A stretch of DNA of 64,000 nt from Flavonifractor sp. AGMB03687 (GTDB lineage Bacteria > Bacillota > Clostridia > Oscillospirales > Oscillospiraceae): contig NZ_JADKZI010000001.1 of the NCBI RefSeq assembly GCF_017811815.1, forward strand, positions 186,001 to 250,000, given 5' to 3'. Shown piece by piece: positions 1-8,448 of this stretch. The position numbers and the translations under genes are program-made. Position 1 is the stretch's first letter. Each line of letters starts with the position of its first letter. The notes under the pieces are model-generated. The model had not been told where the DNA came from and did no database searches. It saw only the letters and a program-made list of their open reading frames with translations.

Positions 1-63
1 TGCTGGCGTGGCTGACGGGGGAAACGGGGTGCGGTGCTTCTTGCGCCCCGTTTGCTCCGGCAG

Positions 64-117
64 GAAAACAGGCTGAATTTTTGCGAATGGGAATGAGCAA
101 AAAATCGGCCTGTTTTC
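64..117. repeat. Imperfect inverted repeat (hairpin), terminator-like
   Basis: Two arms, GAAAACAGGC (64-73) plus ATTTTTGC (77-84), face GCAAAAAAT (97-105) and GCCTGTTTTC (108-117), giving a long stem with a small internal loop. T-rich and A-rich tracts on both sides fit a bidirectional terminator at the end of a gene that starts outside the window. The remaining bases from 1 to 411 hold no gene I can support; the frames there are short and give unconvincing proteins. Confidence 0.4.
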
Positions 118-411
118 AGAGAACGGCGGCAGGTATATGAAAGCCCCCGTCCCTCGTCCTACGCTCCGACTTGTGGACAAAGTGTCCCGAAGTTGTGGCC
201 ACACTCCCGGAAAAGTAGCAGGACAGCGGGCAACCGTCAAGGCTGAAATGAACGGGGTTACACCCGGCCTTGACCGCCGCCCGCCGCCCCGCTGGATGGG
301 TGGACAAGGCGGCCAATCCCTCAAAGTGCTTGTCCGCGCTCTTTCTGATTTTGAGGTATTCAGTTTTTCAAAATTGAATAATCAAAATAAATTTTTTCGA
401 TTGAAAAAATT

Positions 412-1278
412 TTATTTGTTATCATCTTCAATGCCATATTTTTTCTTTTGCCGAATCACATAATTACTGATTTTTTCATCATATAGTGGATACTGGTAAT
501 CCAACTGGCATGCCACTTCTGACGAAACCTCCCGGAACAATGCCATACATTGTTCAAAGGATTCCCACATATGGGGATAGGAATCCATATTATAAGTGGA
601 CATAAGTCGTTCCCACAATTCCTCTGGGACATATTGCTTCATAAATTTATAGTTTTTTCCCAAACTGAAATGAAATCCCTGTTTGATACCAATCAGCCAG
701 GAAATCATGCGAAGCAATTCTTTTCGTACTATATCATTCATATGGTCAATAGCAAAAAGAATTTCTTTGCGGCATAAGCCCTTTACTACATATGTTGTAG
801 TATTCCAAAATTCATTACAGCAATCGTCAAACATTCTTTGAGTAGGCTTCTGCAAGTGGTAGTCTATATCCGTTGGTATTGGCGGCTTTACGATACGGTT
901 GTCTTTATCCAACAGTAACTTTACCAGTTTATCCCATGTAAAATACTCGTCTATCAGTTCCAGCGGCAGCAAAGTTAAATCTATCTTAACATCATCAGTA
1001 AACAGCATTAAATATGAAAATCCCTTTTCTACAGCTGGAAATAATTCCATATCTTCCGGCTTTTGCAGAATCAACCTTTCACCAAATATATCTAGCCATT
1101 TATCATCACTTGTGAAGCTGTCCATATCCGTAACAAAAAAAGTAATATCAAAATCCTGAAAATCATCAGGCGGAATATTTGTATTTGTTCTAGATCCTTC
1201 CAAAGTAACCATGCGAATGCGTTTGTCTGTTTTTGCAAAATTCAAAACAATATCATAAACTTCCTTTTCTGATCTCAT
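412..1278 (-). CDS. ant(6): Aminoglycoside 6-adenylyltransferase, ANT(6)-I family
   Basis: Transfers AMP from ATP to the 6-hydroxyl of streptomycin and so inactivates the drug in the cytoplasm. The 288-residue protein has the nucleotidyltransferase signature: GSR at residues 28-30, the acidic pair in QDFD (42 and 44) and a third aspartate in VKIDLTLLP (100). The whole sequence follows the AadE/ANT(6)-Ib pattern that I recognise, including the late stretch SLGKNYKF. The start at 1278 is chosen because GGAGGAG lies about 8 bases upstream; a longer frame would begin inside that ribosome site. It is the last gene of a minus-strand resistance cluster. Sub-type (Ia or Ib) is not settled without alignment. 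Its AT-rich composition differs from the surrounding ICE, a sign of separate acquisition. Confidence 0.93.
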   Translation of the reverse strand: MRSEKEVYDIVLNFAKTDKRIRMVTLEGSRTNTNIPPDDFQDFDITFFVTDMDSFTSDDKWLDIFGERLILQKPEDMELFPAVEKGFSYLMLFTDDVKIDLTLLPLELIDEYFTWDKLVKLLLDKDNRIVKPPIPTDIDYHLQKPTQRMFDDCCNEFWNTTTYVVKGLCRKEILFAIDHMNDIVRKELLRMISWLIGIKQGFHFSLGKNYKFMKQYVPEELWERLMSTYNMDSYPHMWESFEQCMALFREVSSEVACQLDYQYPLYDEKISNYVIRQKKKYGIEDDNK

Positions 1279-1365
1279 TTTTATCTCCTCCAATTATTGA
1301 AATAGGTGTGAAGCCATTTTAGGGCTTTCCCGCCTTGATTACCCTTTAGCAAAGACGGGCGGGGC

Positions 1366-1420
1366 TGTCAACGGCGGCGCATGAAATGCGCCGTTCATCT
1401 TGACCGTTGACTGGCTCGGC
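1366..1420. repeat. Nested inverted repeats upstream of ant(6)
   Basis: GGCGCAT-GAA-ATGCGCC forms a perfect small hairpin. It sits inside wider arms GTCAACGG and CCGTTGAC. It lies between the racemase remnant and ant(6) and could be a terminator, a protein-binding site or a scar of cassette assembly. No T-tract follows directly, so a factor-independent terminator role is uncertain. Confidence 0.35.
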
Positions 1421-1434
1421 TGGCTTTGCTATTT

Positions 1435-1671
1435 TTATCGAATTGCATATTGGTAAATTGCATTGATATGTACTTGGGTTGTATTCACGATTGGCACATT
1501 AACATCTTCGGGCTTTATGGCAAGTGGCAGCTCCGTACAGGCGAGAATGAGTGCATCTACATTTTCTTTTTCAATGTATTTATTTGCCAGTGCAATCATT
1601 TTCTCTTTATCACTAGGAATTACTATGCCATTCTCTAAATTGGGGTATATCAGTTTTCCTAATAGAGATAT
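1435..1671 (-). pseudogene. C-terminal remnant of an aspartate/glutamate racemase family protein
   Basis: Immediately after the stop of the upstream methyltransferase gene, a frame of roughly 77 codons reads without a usable start and ends ...VNTTQVHINAIYQYAIR. It contains the ACTELP segment, which carries the second catalytic cysteine of Asp/Glu racemases. The family is normally about 230 residues, so about two thirds of the protein (including the first catalytic cysteine) is missing. I read this as the tail of a racemase gene cut by the arrival of the methyltransferase gene. It is unlikely to encode anything functional. Confidence 0.65.
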
Positions 1672-2402
1672 TATTTTTTCGCTATCGCCTTTACAAGTAA
1701 CATCATCGGGCGGCGAAGTTCATCTTCCATACCCGGAATATCCATCATCTCTTTAGGCGGTTCTGCTTCCTCTACAACTTTAAGCTCAAACCCATTGTTC
1801 AGCAATCCCATTATAATCTGTGTAAGTGTGTGATGTTGTTTTACTACATCACATCCTAAAAAATGTGTATTTCGTTCTCCTGTTATAAAGTAATTATCAA
1901 TCGCCCAATATTGCGGTTTCCCATCATCTGTATAAATCCAATCCTGCCCAACTCCTGCGGTAAAAACAGGGTGTTCGATATTAAAAAGAAAAATTCCACC
2001 TGGTTTTAATGTCCTATACACTTTTTGAAATATTTCCACTATGTCCTCTATATAGTGCAGAGCTAAATTAGATATAACACAATCCCATTCATTTTCTGGA
2101 TAGTCATATTCCTCTAATCCGCTAATACGATATTCAATTTGATTTCCTGAATTGCGCTTTTGGGCTTCCTCAATCATTTTCTTACTTAAATCGATCCCTA
2201 ATATTTTTGTAGCTCCTTGTTCTTCTGCGAACTTGCAGTGCCAGCCATATCCGCACCCCAAGTCAAGAACAGATTTTCCTTCTAACGAAGGAAACAAAGG
2301 TTTTAATTGATGCCATTCACCAGCAGCTTTTAACCCCTCTTTACTGCGGGACATCTTTGCATATTCTTCAAAAAACTTCTCATTATCGTATTCATTATTC
2401 AT
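1671..2402 (-). CDS. Class I SAM-dependent methyltransferase (small-molecule type)
   Basis: A 243-residue Rossmann-fold methyltransferase. Motif I is VLDLGCGYGWH (residues 45-55), followed by an acidic strand-2 loop (GIDLSKKMIEEA) and the post-motif LKPGGIFLFNIEHP typical of the Methyltransf_11 group. The substrate is unknown. It sits between ant(6) and a P-loop ATPase gene, an arrangement I associate with streptomycin-type resistance clusters in Firmicutes and Campylobacter islands, but a direct role in resistance is unproven. The start at 2402 is chosen because AGGAGATG lies 7-9 bases upstream; a frame extending to 2492 lacks such a site. The gene ends by overlapping the racemase remnant. 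Confidence 0.85.
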   Translation of the reverse strand: MNNEYDNEKFFEEYAKMSRSKEGLKAAGEWHQLKPLFPSLEGKSVLDLGCGYGWHCKFAEEQGATKILGIDLSKKMIEEAQKRNSGNQIEYRISGLEEYDYPENEWDCVISNLALHYIEDIVEIFQKVYRTLKPGGIFLFNIEHPVFTAGVGQDWIYTDDGKPQYWAIDNYFITGERNTHFLGCDVVKQHHTLTQIIMGLLNNGFELKVVEEAEPPKEMMDIPGMEDELRRPMMLLVKAIAKK

Positions 2403-2498
2403 AACCTTAACATCTCCTATTTTATCCTTCGGCACCGCCGCCTCCAGGCGGCTCCCCAACTTCATCTGCTCGATAAATGGGAATTGCACCAAAACAAT

Positions 2499-3044
2499 CT
2501 AAGACAACAATGCTGCCCTACTTGCGATTTTTTCTTGTACTGCGGAAACAGTTTCTTGAATGGAATAATTGGTCGTATCTACAACATTCGATTCATATAT
2601 TCCCAGATTGCAAAATTGCTCCCACATTGTTTCTACCAATTCGATATTTGTTTTTCGGTCTAACTTTGAGCGTTCAACAGCCCGCTTTAAGGTTTCTTCC
2701 TTACTTGCCCTTAAAATAATATAATGCACCTCATAATGTTCCCGAACAAGAGCTTTCCATGGCTCCAAAAACCATGGCCCGACAATCCCATCTACAATTA
2801 CATCATATCCGCCACGAGCATATCGCTTTGCAGCTTCTAAAAAGGCTTCAATGACAACCAGATTTTGCTCGTTGGATTCTGGCAAATGTGGTGGTATTGC
2901 GCCTTTGCTTAAGTAATGAAAAAAGTCATCGGTGTGCATATGCACTGATTTATCCATATCTGATTCCTTTGCGACAATTGACGCAGTTGTTGTTTTTCCT
3001 GTCCCCGGTGAGCCTGTAATCACAATAATTCTTCCTTGATTCAT
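2499..3044 (-). CDS. P-loop ATPase / kinase-like protein of the resistance cluster
   Basis: A 181-residue nucleotide-binding protein with a Walker A motif GSPGTGKTT at residues 11-19 and the compact layout of small-molecule kinases (AAA_33/chloramphenicol-phosphotransferase-like fold). It could phosphorylate a small molecule, but no substrate can be named from sequence. GGAGG stands about 11 bases before the ATG. It lies about 100 bases upstream of the methyltransferase gene in the same direction, so the two are probably co-transcribed with ant(6). Confidence 0.75.
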   Translation of the reverse strand: MNQGRIIVITGSPGTGKTTTASIVAKESDMDKSVHMHTDDFFHYLSKGAIPPHLPESNEQNLVVIEAFLEAAKRYARGGYDVIVDGIVGPWFLEPWKALVREHYEVHYIILRASKEETLKRAVERSKLDRKTNIELVETMWEQFCNLGIYESNVVDTTNYSIQETVSAVQEKIASRAALLS

Positions 3045-3090
3045 CTATATTTTACCTCCACAAATTTTGATTTGTTGATAACTCATTATA

Positions 3091-3285
3091 TCATAATTCT
3101 TTCGGTACGTCAGCACGAAAATAAGTATGTGGTTTTTCGTAAAGTGGTCTTGTCAAATAGAAGCGGGGAGCCGGCTGTGAAGTGGAGTCCCATGGTTCCC
3201 TTATAGTCATAAGTTCGTTCTTTTCATTCATTGTAAACAGTGCTTCTACATGAAGCTGCATATAGTACGAGTTGCTTTTTCCCAT
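3091..3285 (-). pseudogene. Truncated N-terminal fragment resembling a GNAT acetyltransferase
   Basis: A 64-residue frame with a good ribosome site (AGGAG about 10 bases before the ATG). It begins MGKSNSYYMQLHVEALF and stops after ...RADVPKEL. I recall this N-terminus from longer GNAT-family acetyltransferases in resistance clusters, but no acetyl-CoA-binding motif is present because the protein ends too early. It is either a truncated gene or a small protein of unknown role. Assignment rests on memory of the N-terminus alone. Confidence 0.4.
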
Positions 3286-3305
3286 TTTCTAATATTCTCC
3301 TACAT

Positions 3306-4106
3306 TTATTTCTCTGCCTGTTCAATCATTTTCTTTACTAACCGCTGAAACAGGTCGGCGGTTTCCTCGTCCATCGGCGCAAGCTGTCCAATCTGTCCGG
3401 CTATCATCGCCGTTACATCGTCAATGGAAAGCGGTTTTTGTTTCTGTTCCGCCAGTGCGTCCCGCATGGCTTGGAACATCGCGGCGGTCACAGCTTCTCC
3501 CGGCTGTTCCCCGTTGTAAATGTCTTTCTTAATGTCCCGCAGGATAGCCAGGAACACATTTTTGATTTTTTCAATCTCCGCTTCATGTTCCCCCATCTTT
3601 TGGGCGTTCAAAAGCTGTAAATCCTGCTTCGCTTCTGCCCGGTGTTCCGGGTGTTCTTTCATCAGGTCGGACAGGGAAGCCGTTGCCATCTCGATAAGCT
3701 GGTTTCTTGCTGTTATGCCCTTTGCCGCCGTATCCTGAAAATAAATCCGTATCAAATCTATCAGCTTGGGAAAATTCCTGTGTTCCAACAGACGGTTGAG
3801 GATTTGCACATCAACAGCACCCGTCACAAGCCCCCTCACGGCCCCCTCTGACAAGCCTAATTCAGAAATATCGTAACTTTTACGGACGCTCACGGTAGAC
3901 AAGCCCAGTATGTAGTCTGTCGATACCTTAAATTCCTTTGCCACACCTATGAGAATATCACTGCTTACCGTTCTTGTTTCGCCGCTGACAATGCGGCTCA
4001 ATTGGGAAGCGGAAACGCCTATCTTCTCCGCAAGTTCCTTTTGTGTGATGTGGTTCCCGTTGCATAAATCGGAAATCCGCTGTCCGGGTGTTCCGGGTAA
4101 AGCCAT
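3306..4106 (-). CDS. XRE-family transcriptional regulator
   Basis: A 266-residue DNA-binding protein. The N-terminal helix-turn-helix (about residues 18-70) contains TQKELAEKIGVSASQLSRIVSGET. The rest is a long helical region, probably for dimerisation. The start at 4106 has AGGAGGTG upstream; a longer frame to 4142 is less likely. The promoter upstream (TATAAT at 4139-4134, TTGCAT at 4161-4156, 16-base spacer) overlaps a palindrome, so the gene is probably autoregulated. As the first regulator of the mobilizable element it likely controls rep/mob expression. Confidence 0.8.
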   Translation of the reverse strand: MALPGTPGQRISDLCNGNHITQKELAEKIGVSASQLSRIVSGETRTVSSDILIGVAKEFKVSTDYILGLSTVSVRKSYDISELGLSEGAVRGLVTGAVDVQILNRLLEHRNFPKLIDLIRIYFQDTAAKGITARNQLIEMATASLSDLMKEHPEHRAEAKQDLQLLNAQKMGEHEAEIEKIKNVFLAILRDIKKDIYNGEQPGEAVTAAMFQAMRDALAEQKQKPLSIDDVTAMIAGQIGQLAPMDEETADLFQRLVKKMIEQAEK

Positions 4107-4133
4107 AGACACGCACCTCCTCCGCATACTTCC

Positions 4134-4161
4134 ATTATACAAGATAATTGCAAAAATGCAA
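4134..4161 (-). promoter_or_regulatory. Promoter of the XRE regulator overlapped by a palindrome
   Basis: On the minus strand TTGCAT (4161-4156) and TATAAT (4139-4134) are separated by 16 bases. The -35 box lies in the inverted repeat AATTGCA-AAAA-TGCAATT (4146-4163). Related half sites occur at 4188-4194 (TGCAATT) and 4211-4217 (ATTTGCA). Together they look like an operator set for the XRE protein. Confidence 0.6.
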
Positions 4162-4330
4162 TTTCCAAAGTGTAAACTTCATCAAAATGCAATTCTCGCA
4201 AAAAGCCGGGATTTGCATTTTTTTCGTGTAGACTTAGGGTAGTTCATCGATGGACAGCACCTTGAAAACAGAATGACCGTCCGAAAAGAGAATACCACGG
4301 CTGGGGAAGCACCGCCAGGAGCCGGACTTT

Positions 4331-4375
4331 TGGACACTTTGTCCAGAGGTCACTTCGGGACAAAACGTCCCGAAG
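4331..4375. other. Paired hairpins, candidate oriT of the MobV element
   Basis: Two hairpins lie side by side: TGGAC-ACTTT-GTCCA (4331-4345) and CTTCGGGAC-AAAAC-GTCCCGAAG (4353-4375). They are upstream of the rep/mob genes in an otherwise gene-poor stretch (4164-4576). A related inverted sequence (CTTCGGGACACTTTGTCC on the minus strand) recurs at about 174-191 on the far side of the resistance cluster. Position and structure fit a transfer origin or replication control site, but no known nick sequence is recognised. Confidence 0.35.
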
Positions 4376-4576
4376 CTGCGGGGAGCGTGCCAACGCCGGA
4401 ATACGCCGCTATTGTCGGGGCCCCCGCAAAGCCGCATGGCTTTGTGGGGAGAGGAGGAGCAGCGGAGCGAGTGAGTTTTGCCGCTTGCGGCGAAACGGGC
4501 GATACGCAGCTTGCGACGACGAGGCAGGAAACCTTTTCGGGGAGAACGGCAATGGAAAGCAAAATGGAGGGAACGC

Positions 4577-4990
4577 ATGAGAGATAACCCCTATAAAGAC
4601 TTGCCGCCGCTGGAACGCAGGCCGGACGGTTCCCTTTACCGCATGACACCGGCGCAGAAGAAACAGGCGGCCAGCCTGATACGCCGGGAGTGCTGTTGCT
4701 GTGAGGACGGCAACTGCATTGTCCTTGACGATGGGGACGCCTGCACCTGCCCGCAGACGGTTTCTTTCTCGGTCTGCTGTAAGTGGTTCCGCTGGGCGGT
4801 CTTGCCGCTGGACGGGACGCTGAAAGCGGAGATTTTCCGGGATAAGGACATGAAACGCTGTGCGGTTTGCGGCGGCGTGTTCGTCCCCAAATCCAACCGG
4901 GCTAAATACTGCCCGGACTGCGCCGCCAGAGTTCACAGGCGGCAGAAAACAGAAAGTGAACGGAAAAGGAGGTCTGCTGTGGACAGTTAG
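4577..4990 (+). CDS. Cysteine-rich VLP-domain protein
   Basis: A 137-residue protein with two clusters of cysteines. The central one (CCCCEDGNC, CTC, CC) matches the Cys_rich_VLP family found beside rep and mob genes in Firmicutes mobile elements. A C-terminal CAVCG...YCPDC zinc ribbon follows at about residues 96-115. Metal binding is likely; its exact role is unknown. The start at 4577 has GGAGG six bases upstream; frames beginning earlier lack this. Confidence 0.8.
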   Translation: MRDNPYKDLPPLERRPDGSLYRMTPAQKKQAASLIRRECCCCEDGNCIVLDDGDACTCPQTVSFSVCCKWFRWAVLPLDGTLKAEIFRDKDMKRCAVCGGVFVPKSNRAKYCPDCAARVHRRQKTESERKRRSAVDS

Positions 4991-5100
4991 GAGCGGAAAA
5001 GCCTTGATTTATAAGGCTTCGCAGGCCCCAAACCGGGGCAGGTGGTATAAAGTATCGCCCGCCCCGGAAAACGGGCTTCTAACCGTCCACAAAACACGAT

Positions 5101-5496
5101 ATGACAAACACGATTTACATTCACCAGCCGGAACAGGCGTTCAGCTTCACCCGGCTCCCGAATTTTCTCTTTGAAGCCCCTACATTCAAGCCCCTGTCCA
5201 ACGAGGCAAAGGTGTTGTACGCCTTTATCCTGCGCCGGACAGAGTTATCCCGCAAGAATGGGTGGGCGGACGAGTACGGGCGGATTTACCTGTACTATCC
5301 CATCTGCGAGGTAGTTGACCTGCTCCGCTGTGGGCGGCAGAAAGCGGTAAATACCATGCGGGAACTGCAATATGCCGGACTGGTGGAGATCCAGAAGCAG
5401 GGCTGTGGAAAACCCAACCGCATTTTCCCAAAATCCTATGAAGCGGTTCCGAACACCGACTTCAAGAAATCCCGTTCTGGTACGCCGGAGGGCTGA
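5101..5496 (+). pseudogene. repA: RepA_N-type replication initiator, interrupted after the N-terminal domain
   Basis: The 131-residue frame carries the RepA N-terminal winged-helix region (SFTRLPNFLFEAP, LSNEAKVLYAFILRR, LLRCGRQKAVNTMRELQ), which normally binds iterons at a plasmid origin. It stops at 5494-5496 (TGA). A second TGA follows four codons later in the same frame, after which the frame stays open with RepA-like text (YENRTVYRNTKIKK...) to about 5658. I infer small indels that split a longer initiator. The conserved N-terminal domain alone may still be made; no strong ribosome site is visible. Confidence 0.65.
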
Positions 5497-5679
5497 AAAC
5501 CGTACCCATGAAGTACGGAAATCACTCCTGAGAAGTACGAAAACCGGACGGTATATAGAAATACAAAGATTAAAAAGATTGATTTATATTCTATCCATTC
5601 CAATCCTATCCGAGCTATTTTCTGCGGGATTTTCCCTGTGGAAAACCCCGGATAGGAAAGGAATGGGGAAAGGAGCAGA

Positions 5680-6624
5680 ATGGCACAGCACGCAATTTTG
5701 CGTTTTGAGAAGCACAAGGGCAACCCGGCAAGGCCGCTGGAAGCCCATCACGAACGGCAGAAAGACCAATACGCCAGCAACCCTGATATTGACACCAGCC
5801 GGAGCAAATACAACTTCCATATCGTCAAGCCGGAGGGACGCTATTACCACTTCATTCAGAGCCGGATTGAGCAGGCCGGGTGCCGAACCCGCAAGGACAG
5901 CACACGGTTTGTCGATACGCTGATAACCGCCAGCCCGGAGTTTTTCAAGGGGAAATCCCCAAAGGAGATACAGGCGTTTTTCCAGAGGGCGGCGGATTTC
6001 CTCACCCACCGGGTAGGGCGGGAAAATATCGTGTCGGCGGTGGTACACATGGACGAGAAAACGCCCCACCTGCATTTGACCTTTGTTCCGCTGACAAAGG
6101 ACAACCGCCTGTGCGCTAAGGAGATTATCGGCAACCGGGCAAACCTGACGAAGTGGCAGGATGATTTTCACGCCTACATGGTGGAGAAATATCCCGACTT
6201 GGAGCGTGGGGAAAGCGCCAGCAAGACAGGCCGGAAGCATATCCCCACCCGGCTTTTCAAACAGGCGGTTTCCCTCTCCCGGCAGGCAAGAGCCATTGAA
6301 GCCACACTGGACGGCATTAACCCGCTGAACGCCGGAAAGAAAAAAGAGGAAGCCCTCTCCATGCTGAAAAAGTGGTTCCCGCAGATGGAGAATTTCTCCG
6401 GGCAGTTGAAAAAGTACAAGGTCACAATCAATGACCTGCTGGCAGAAAATGAGAAGCTGGAAGCACGAGCCAGAGCCAGCGAGAGCGGCAAAATCAAAGA
6501 CCGCATGGAGCGGGCAAAGCTGGAAAGCGAACTGCACGATATGCAAAGGCTGGTTGACCGTATCCCGCCGGATATACTGGCGGAACTGAAACGGCAGCAG
6601 CGGCAGTATGGAAAGGAAAGGTGA
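5680..6624 (+). CDS. mobV: MobV-family relaxase (plasmid recombination/mobilisation protein)
   Basis: A 314-residue Pre/Mob protein that would nick its oriT and lead the single strand into a conjugation channel provided in trans. The metal-binding signature HMDEKTPHLH is at residues 123-132 with the conserved N-terminal RSKYNFHIV. The C-terminal third is helical and charged (coiled coil, about 235-310). AAAGGAG precedes the ATG. The following small gene overlaps its end by 17 bases, suggesting translational coupling. Confidence 0.88.
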   Translation: MAQHAILRFEKHKGNPARPLEAHHERQKDQYASNPDIDTSRSKYNFHIVKPEGRYYHFIQSRIEQAGCRTRKDSTRFVDTLITASPEFFKGKSPKEIQAFFQRAADFLTHRVGRENIVSAVVHMDEKTPHLHLTFVPLTKDNRLCAKEIIGNRANLTKWQDDFHAYMVEKYPDLERGESASKTGRKHIPTRLFKQAVSLSRQARAIEATLDGINPLNAGKKKEEALSMLKKWFPQMENFSGQLKKYKVTINDLLAENEKLEARARASESGKIKDRMERAKLESELHDMQRLVDRIPPDILAELKRQQRQYGKER

Positions 6625-6823
6625 TTTTATAAGTAACAATATCAGATACAAAAAGGAAACAGAAGTCGTGACTTTTCAGGGAAAGGAAATCACGCTGGAA
6701 AACCTCTCCCCGGTGTTCACGCCGGAGCAGGAAGCGACCAAACGCCGGGAACTGGAGCAGCAGCTTTATGAGGTGTTCCGCAAATATGCCGATAAGCGGC
6801 AGAAAGAGGAAGCCGGGGCATAA
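6608..6823 (+). CDS. Small conserved mobile-element protein, unknown function
   Basis: A 71-residue hydrophilic protein that overlaps the relaxase gene. The conserved part appears to begin at VTFQGKEITLENLSP (a GTG codon about 20 residues in could be the true start), followed by a helical, glutamate- and lysine-rich tail. No catalytic motif is seen. Location between mobV and the recombinase suggests an accessory role in mobilisation or excision, which is inference. Confidence 0.55.
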   Translation: MERKGDFISNNIRYKKETEVVTFQGKEITLENLSPVFTPEQEATKRRELEQQLYEVFRKYADKRQKEEAGA

Positions 6824-6913
6824 ATCCCGAAGCCATCGTTGATTTGCGGGGCTGCTGGCGGTATAATAGAACTGTCAGCAGCTCCGTTTCTTTTTAAGAA
6901 AAGGAGCGACAAA

Positions 6914-8425
6914 ATGAATAACAGGATAGACGCGATCTATGCAAGGCAATCGGTAGACAAAAAGGACAGCATTTCCATTGAAAGCCAGATTGAGTTTTGC
7001 AAATACGAATTGAAAGGCGGGAACTGTAAGGAATACACAGACAAAGGGTACAGCGGCAAGAACACAGACCGCCCGAAGTTTCAGGAACTGGTGCGGGATA
7101 TTAAGCGGGGCTTGATTGCAAAGGTCATTGTTTACAAACTTGACCGTATCAGCCGTTCCATTCTGGACTTTGCCAACATGATGGAACTGTTCCAGCAGTA
7201 CGATGTGGAGTTTGTGTCCTCTACGGAGAAGTTTGATACCTCCACCCCGATGGGGCGGGCTATGCTGAATATCTGTATCGTGTTCGCCCAGCTTGAACGG
7301 GAAACGATACAGAAGCGGGTGACAGACGCTTACTACTCCCGCAGTCAGCGGGGCTTCAAGATGGGCGGGAAAGCCCCTTACGGCTTCCACACCGAGCCTA
7401 TCAAAATGGACGGTATCAACACAAAGAAGCTGGTGGTAAACCCGGACGAAGCGGCCAATATCCGGCTGATATTTGAGATGTACGCCCAGCCCACAACCTC
7501 TTACGGGGACATTACCCGGTACTTTGCCGAACAGGGGATTTTGTTCTACGGCAAGGAACTGATACGCCCCACACTGGCGCAGATGTTACGCAATCCCGTC
7601 TATGTGCAGGCGGACTTGGATGTGTACGAATTTTTCAAAAGCCAGGGTACGGTTATCGTCAATGACGCCGCCGACTTTACGGGGACAAACGGCTGTTATC
7701 TGTATCAGGGGCGGGATGTGAAGCCCAGCAAGAAAAACGACTTGAAAGACCAAATGCTGGTGCTGGCTCCCCATGAGGGCATTGTTCCGGCGGATATATG
7801 GCTGGCTTGCCGCAAGAAGCTGATGAACAACATGAAAATCCAGTCCGCCCGAAAAGCCACCCACACATGGCTGGCGGGGAAAATCAAGTGCGGGAACTGC
7901 GGATATGCGCTTATGAGTATCTTCAATCCGTCCGGCAGGCAATATCTCCGCTGTACGAAACGGCTGGACAATAAAAGCTGTCCGGGCTGTGGGAAAATCA
8001 TCACTTCCGAACTGGAAGCGGTGGTTTACCAGCAGATGGTGAAGAAGCTGGAAAAGCACAAGACGCTGACGGGCAGGAAGAAAGCGGCAAAGGCCAATCC
8101 CAAAATCGCCGCCCTGCAAGTAGAGCTTCTCCATGTGGACAGCGAGATTGAAAAGCTGGTGGACAGTCTGACGGGCGCGAACAATGTCCTGCTCTCCTAT
8201 GTGAATGTGAAGATAGCGGAACTGGACGGGCGCAAGCAGGAACTTGTGAAGCAGATAGCCGAGCTGACGGTGGAAACCATCAGCCCGGGACAGGTCAACC
8301 AGATTTCCGGCTACCTCGACACATGGGACGATGTATCCTTTGACGACAAGCGGCGGGTGGTGGATTTGATGATTACCACCGTTGCCGCCACAAGCGACAG
8401 CTTGAACATTACATGGAAAATCTGA
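6914..8425 (+). CDS. Large serine recombinase (site-specific integrase)
   Basis: A 503-residue recombinase that would integrate and excise the mobilizable element through a 5'-phosphoserine intermediate. The catalytic serine is Ser13 in YARQSVDK. The resolvase domain spans about 1-150 (YKLDRISRS, AQLERETIQKR), followed by the recombinase domain and a zinc ribbon (KCGNCG...CPGCG, about 320-360). A coiled-coil region precedes the C-terminus. AAGGAG lies seven bases before the ATG at 6914. Being the last gene, it likely marks the right end of the element. Confidence 0.92.
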   Translation: MNNRIDAIYARQSVDKKDSISIESQIEFCKYELKGGNCKEYTDKGYSGKNTDRPKFQELVRDIKRGLIAKVIVYKLDRISRSILDFANMMELFQQYDVEFVSSTEKFDTSTPMGRAMLNICIVFAQLERETIQKRVTDAYYSRSQRGFKMGGKAPYGFHTEPIKMDGINTKKLVVNPDEAANIRLIFEMYAQPTTSYGDITRYFAEQGILFYGKELIRPTLAQMLRNPVYVQADLDVYEFFKSQGTVIVNDAADFTGTNGCYLYQGRDVKPSKKNDLKDQMLVLAPHEGIVPADIWLACRKKLMNNMKIQSARKATHTWLAGKIKCGNCGYALMSIFNPSGRQYLRCTKRLDNKSCPGCGKIITSELEAVVYQQMVKKLEKHKTLTGRKKAAKANPKIAALQVELLHVDSEIEKLVDSLTGANNVLLSYVNVKIAELDGRKQELVKQIAELTVETISPGQVNQISGYLDTWDDVSFDDKRRVVDLMITTVAATSDSLNITWKI

Positions 8426-8448
8426 CGGGCGGTAATCCTCCCGTCAGA
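8423..8448 (+). terminator. Hairpin after the serine recombinase gene
   Basis: CTGACGGG and CCCGTCAG form an 8-bp stem that begins at the stop codon. There is no T-tract, so it may be a weak terminator. The following stretch 8449-8763 holds no supportable gene; it should contain the recombination junction of the element, but no repeat proves it. Confidence 0.4.

Noticed and set aside
116-463. Overlapping frames on both strands near the left edge
   Set aside because: Short, no ribosome site, odd composition; one overlaps the end of ant(6). The stretch is better read as hairpin and non-coding sequence.
4273-4587. 104-codon plus-strand frame before the Cys-rich VLP gene
   Set aside because: It covers the candidate oriT hairpins, lacks a ribosome site and has no recognisable protein features; the real gene starts at 4577 in another frame.
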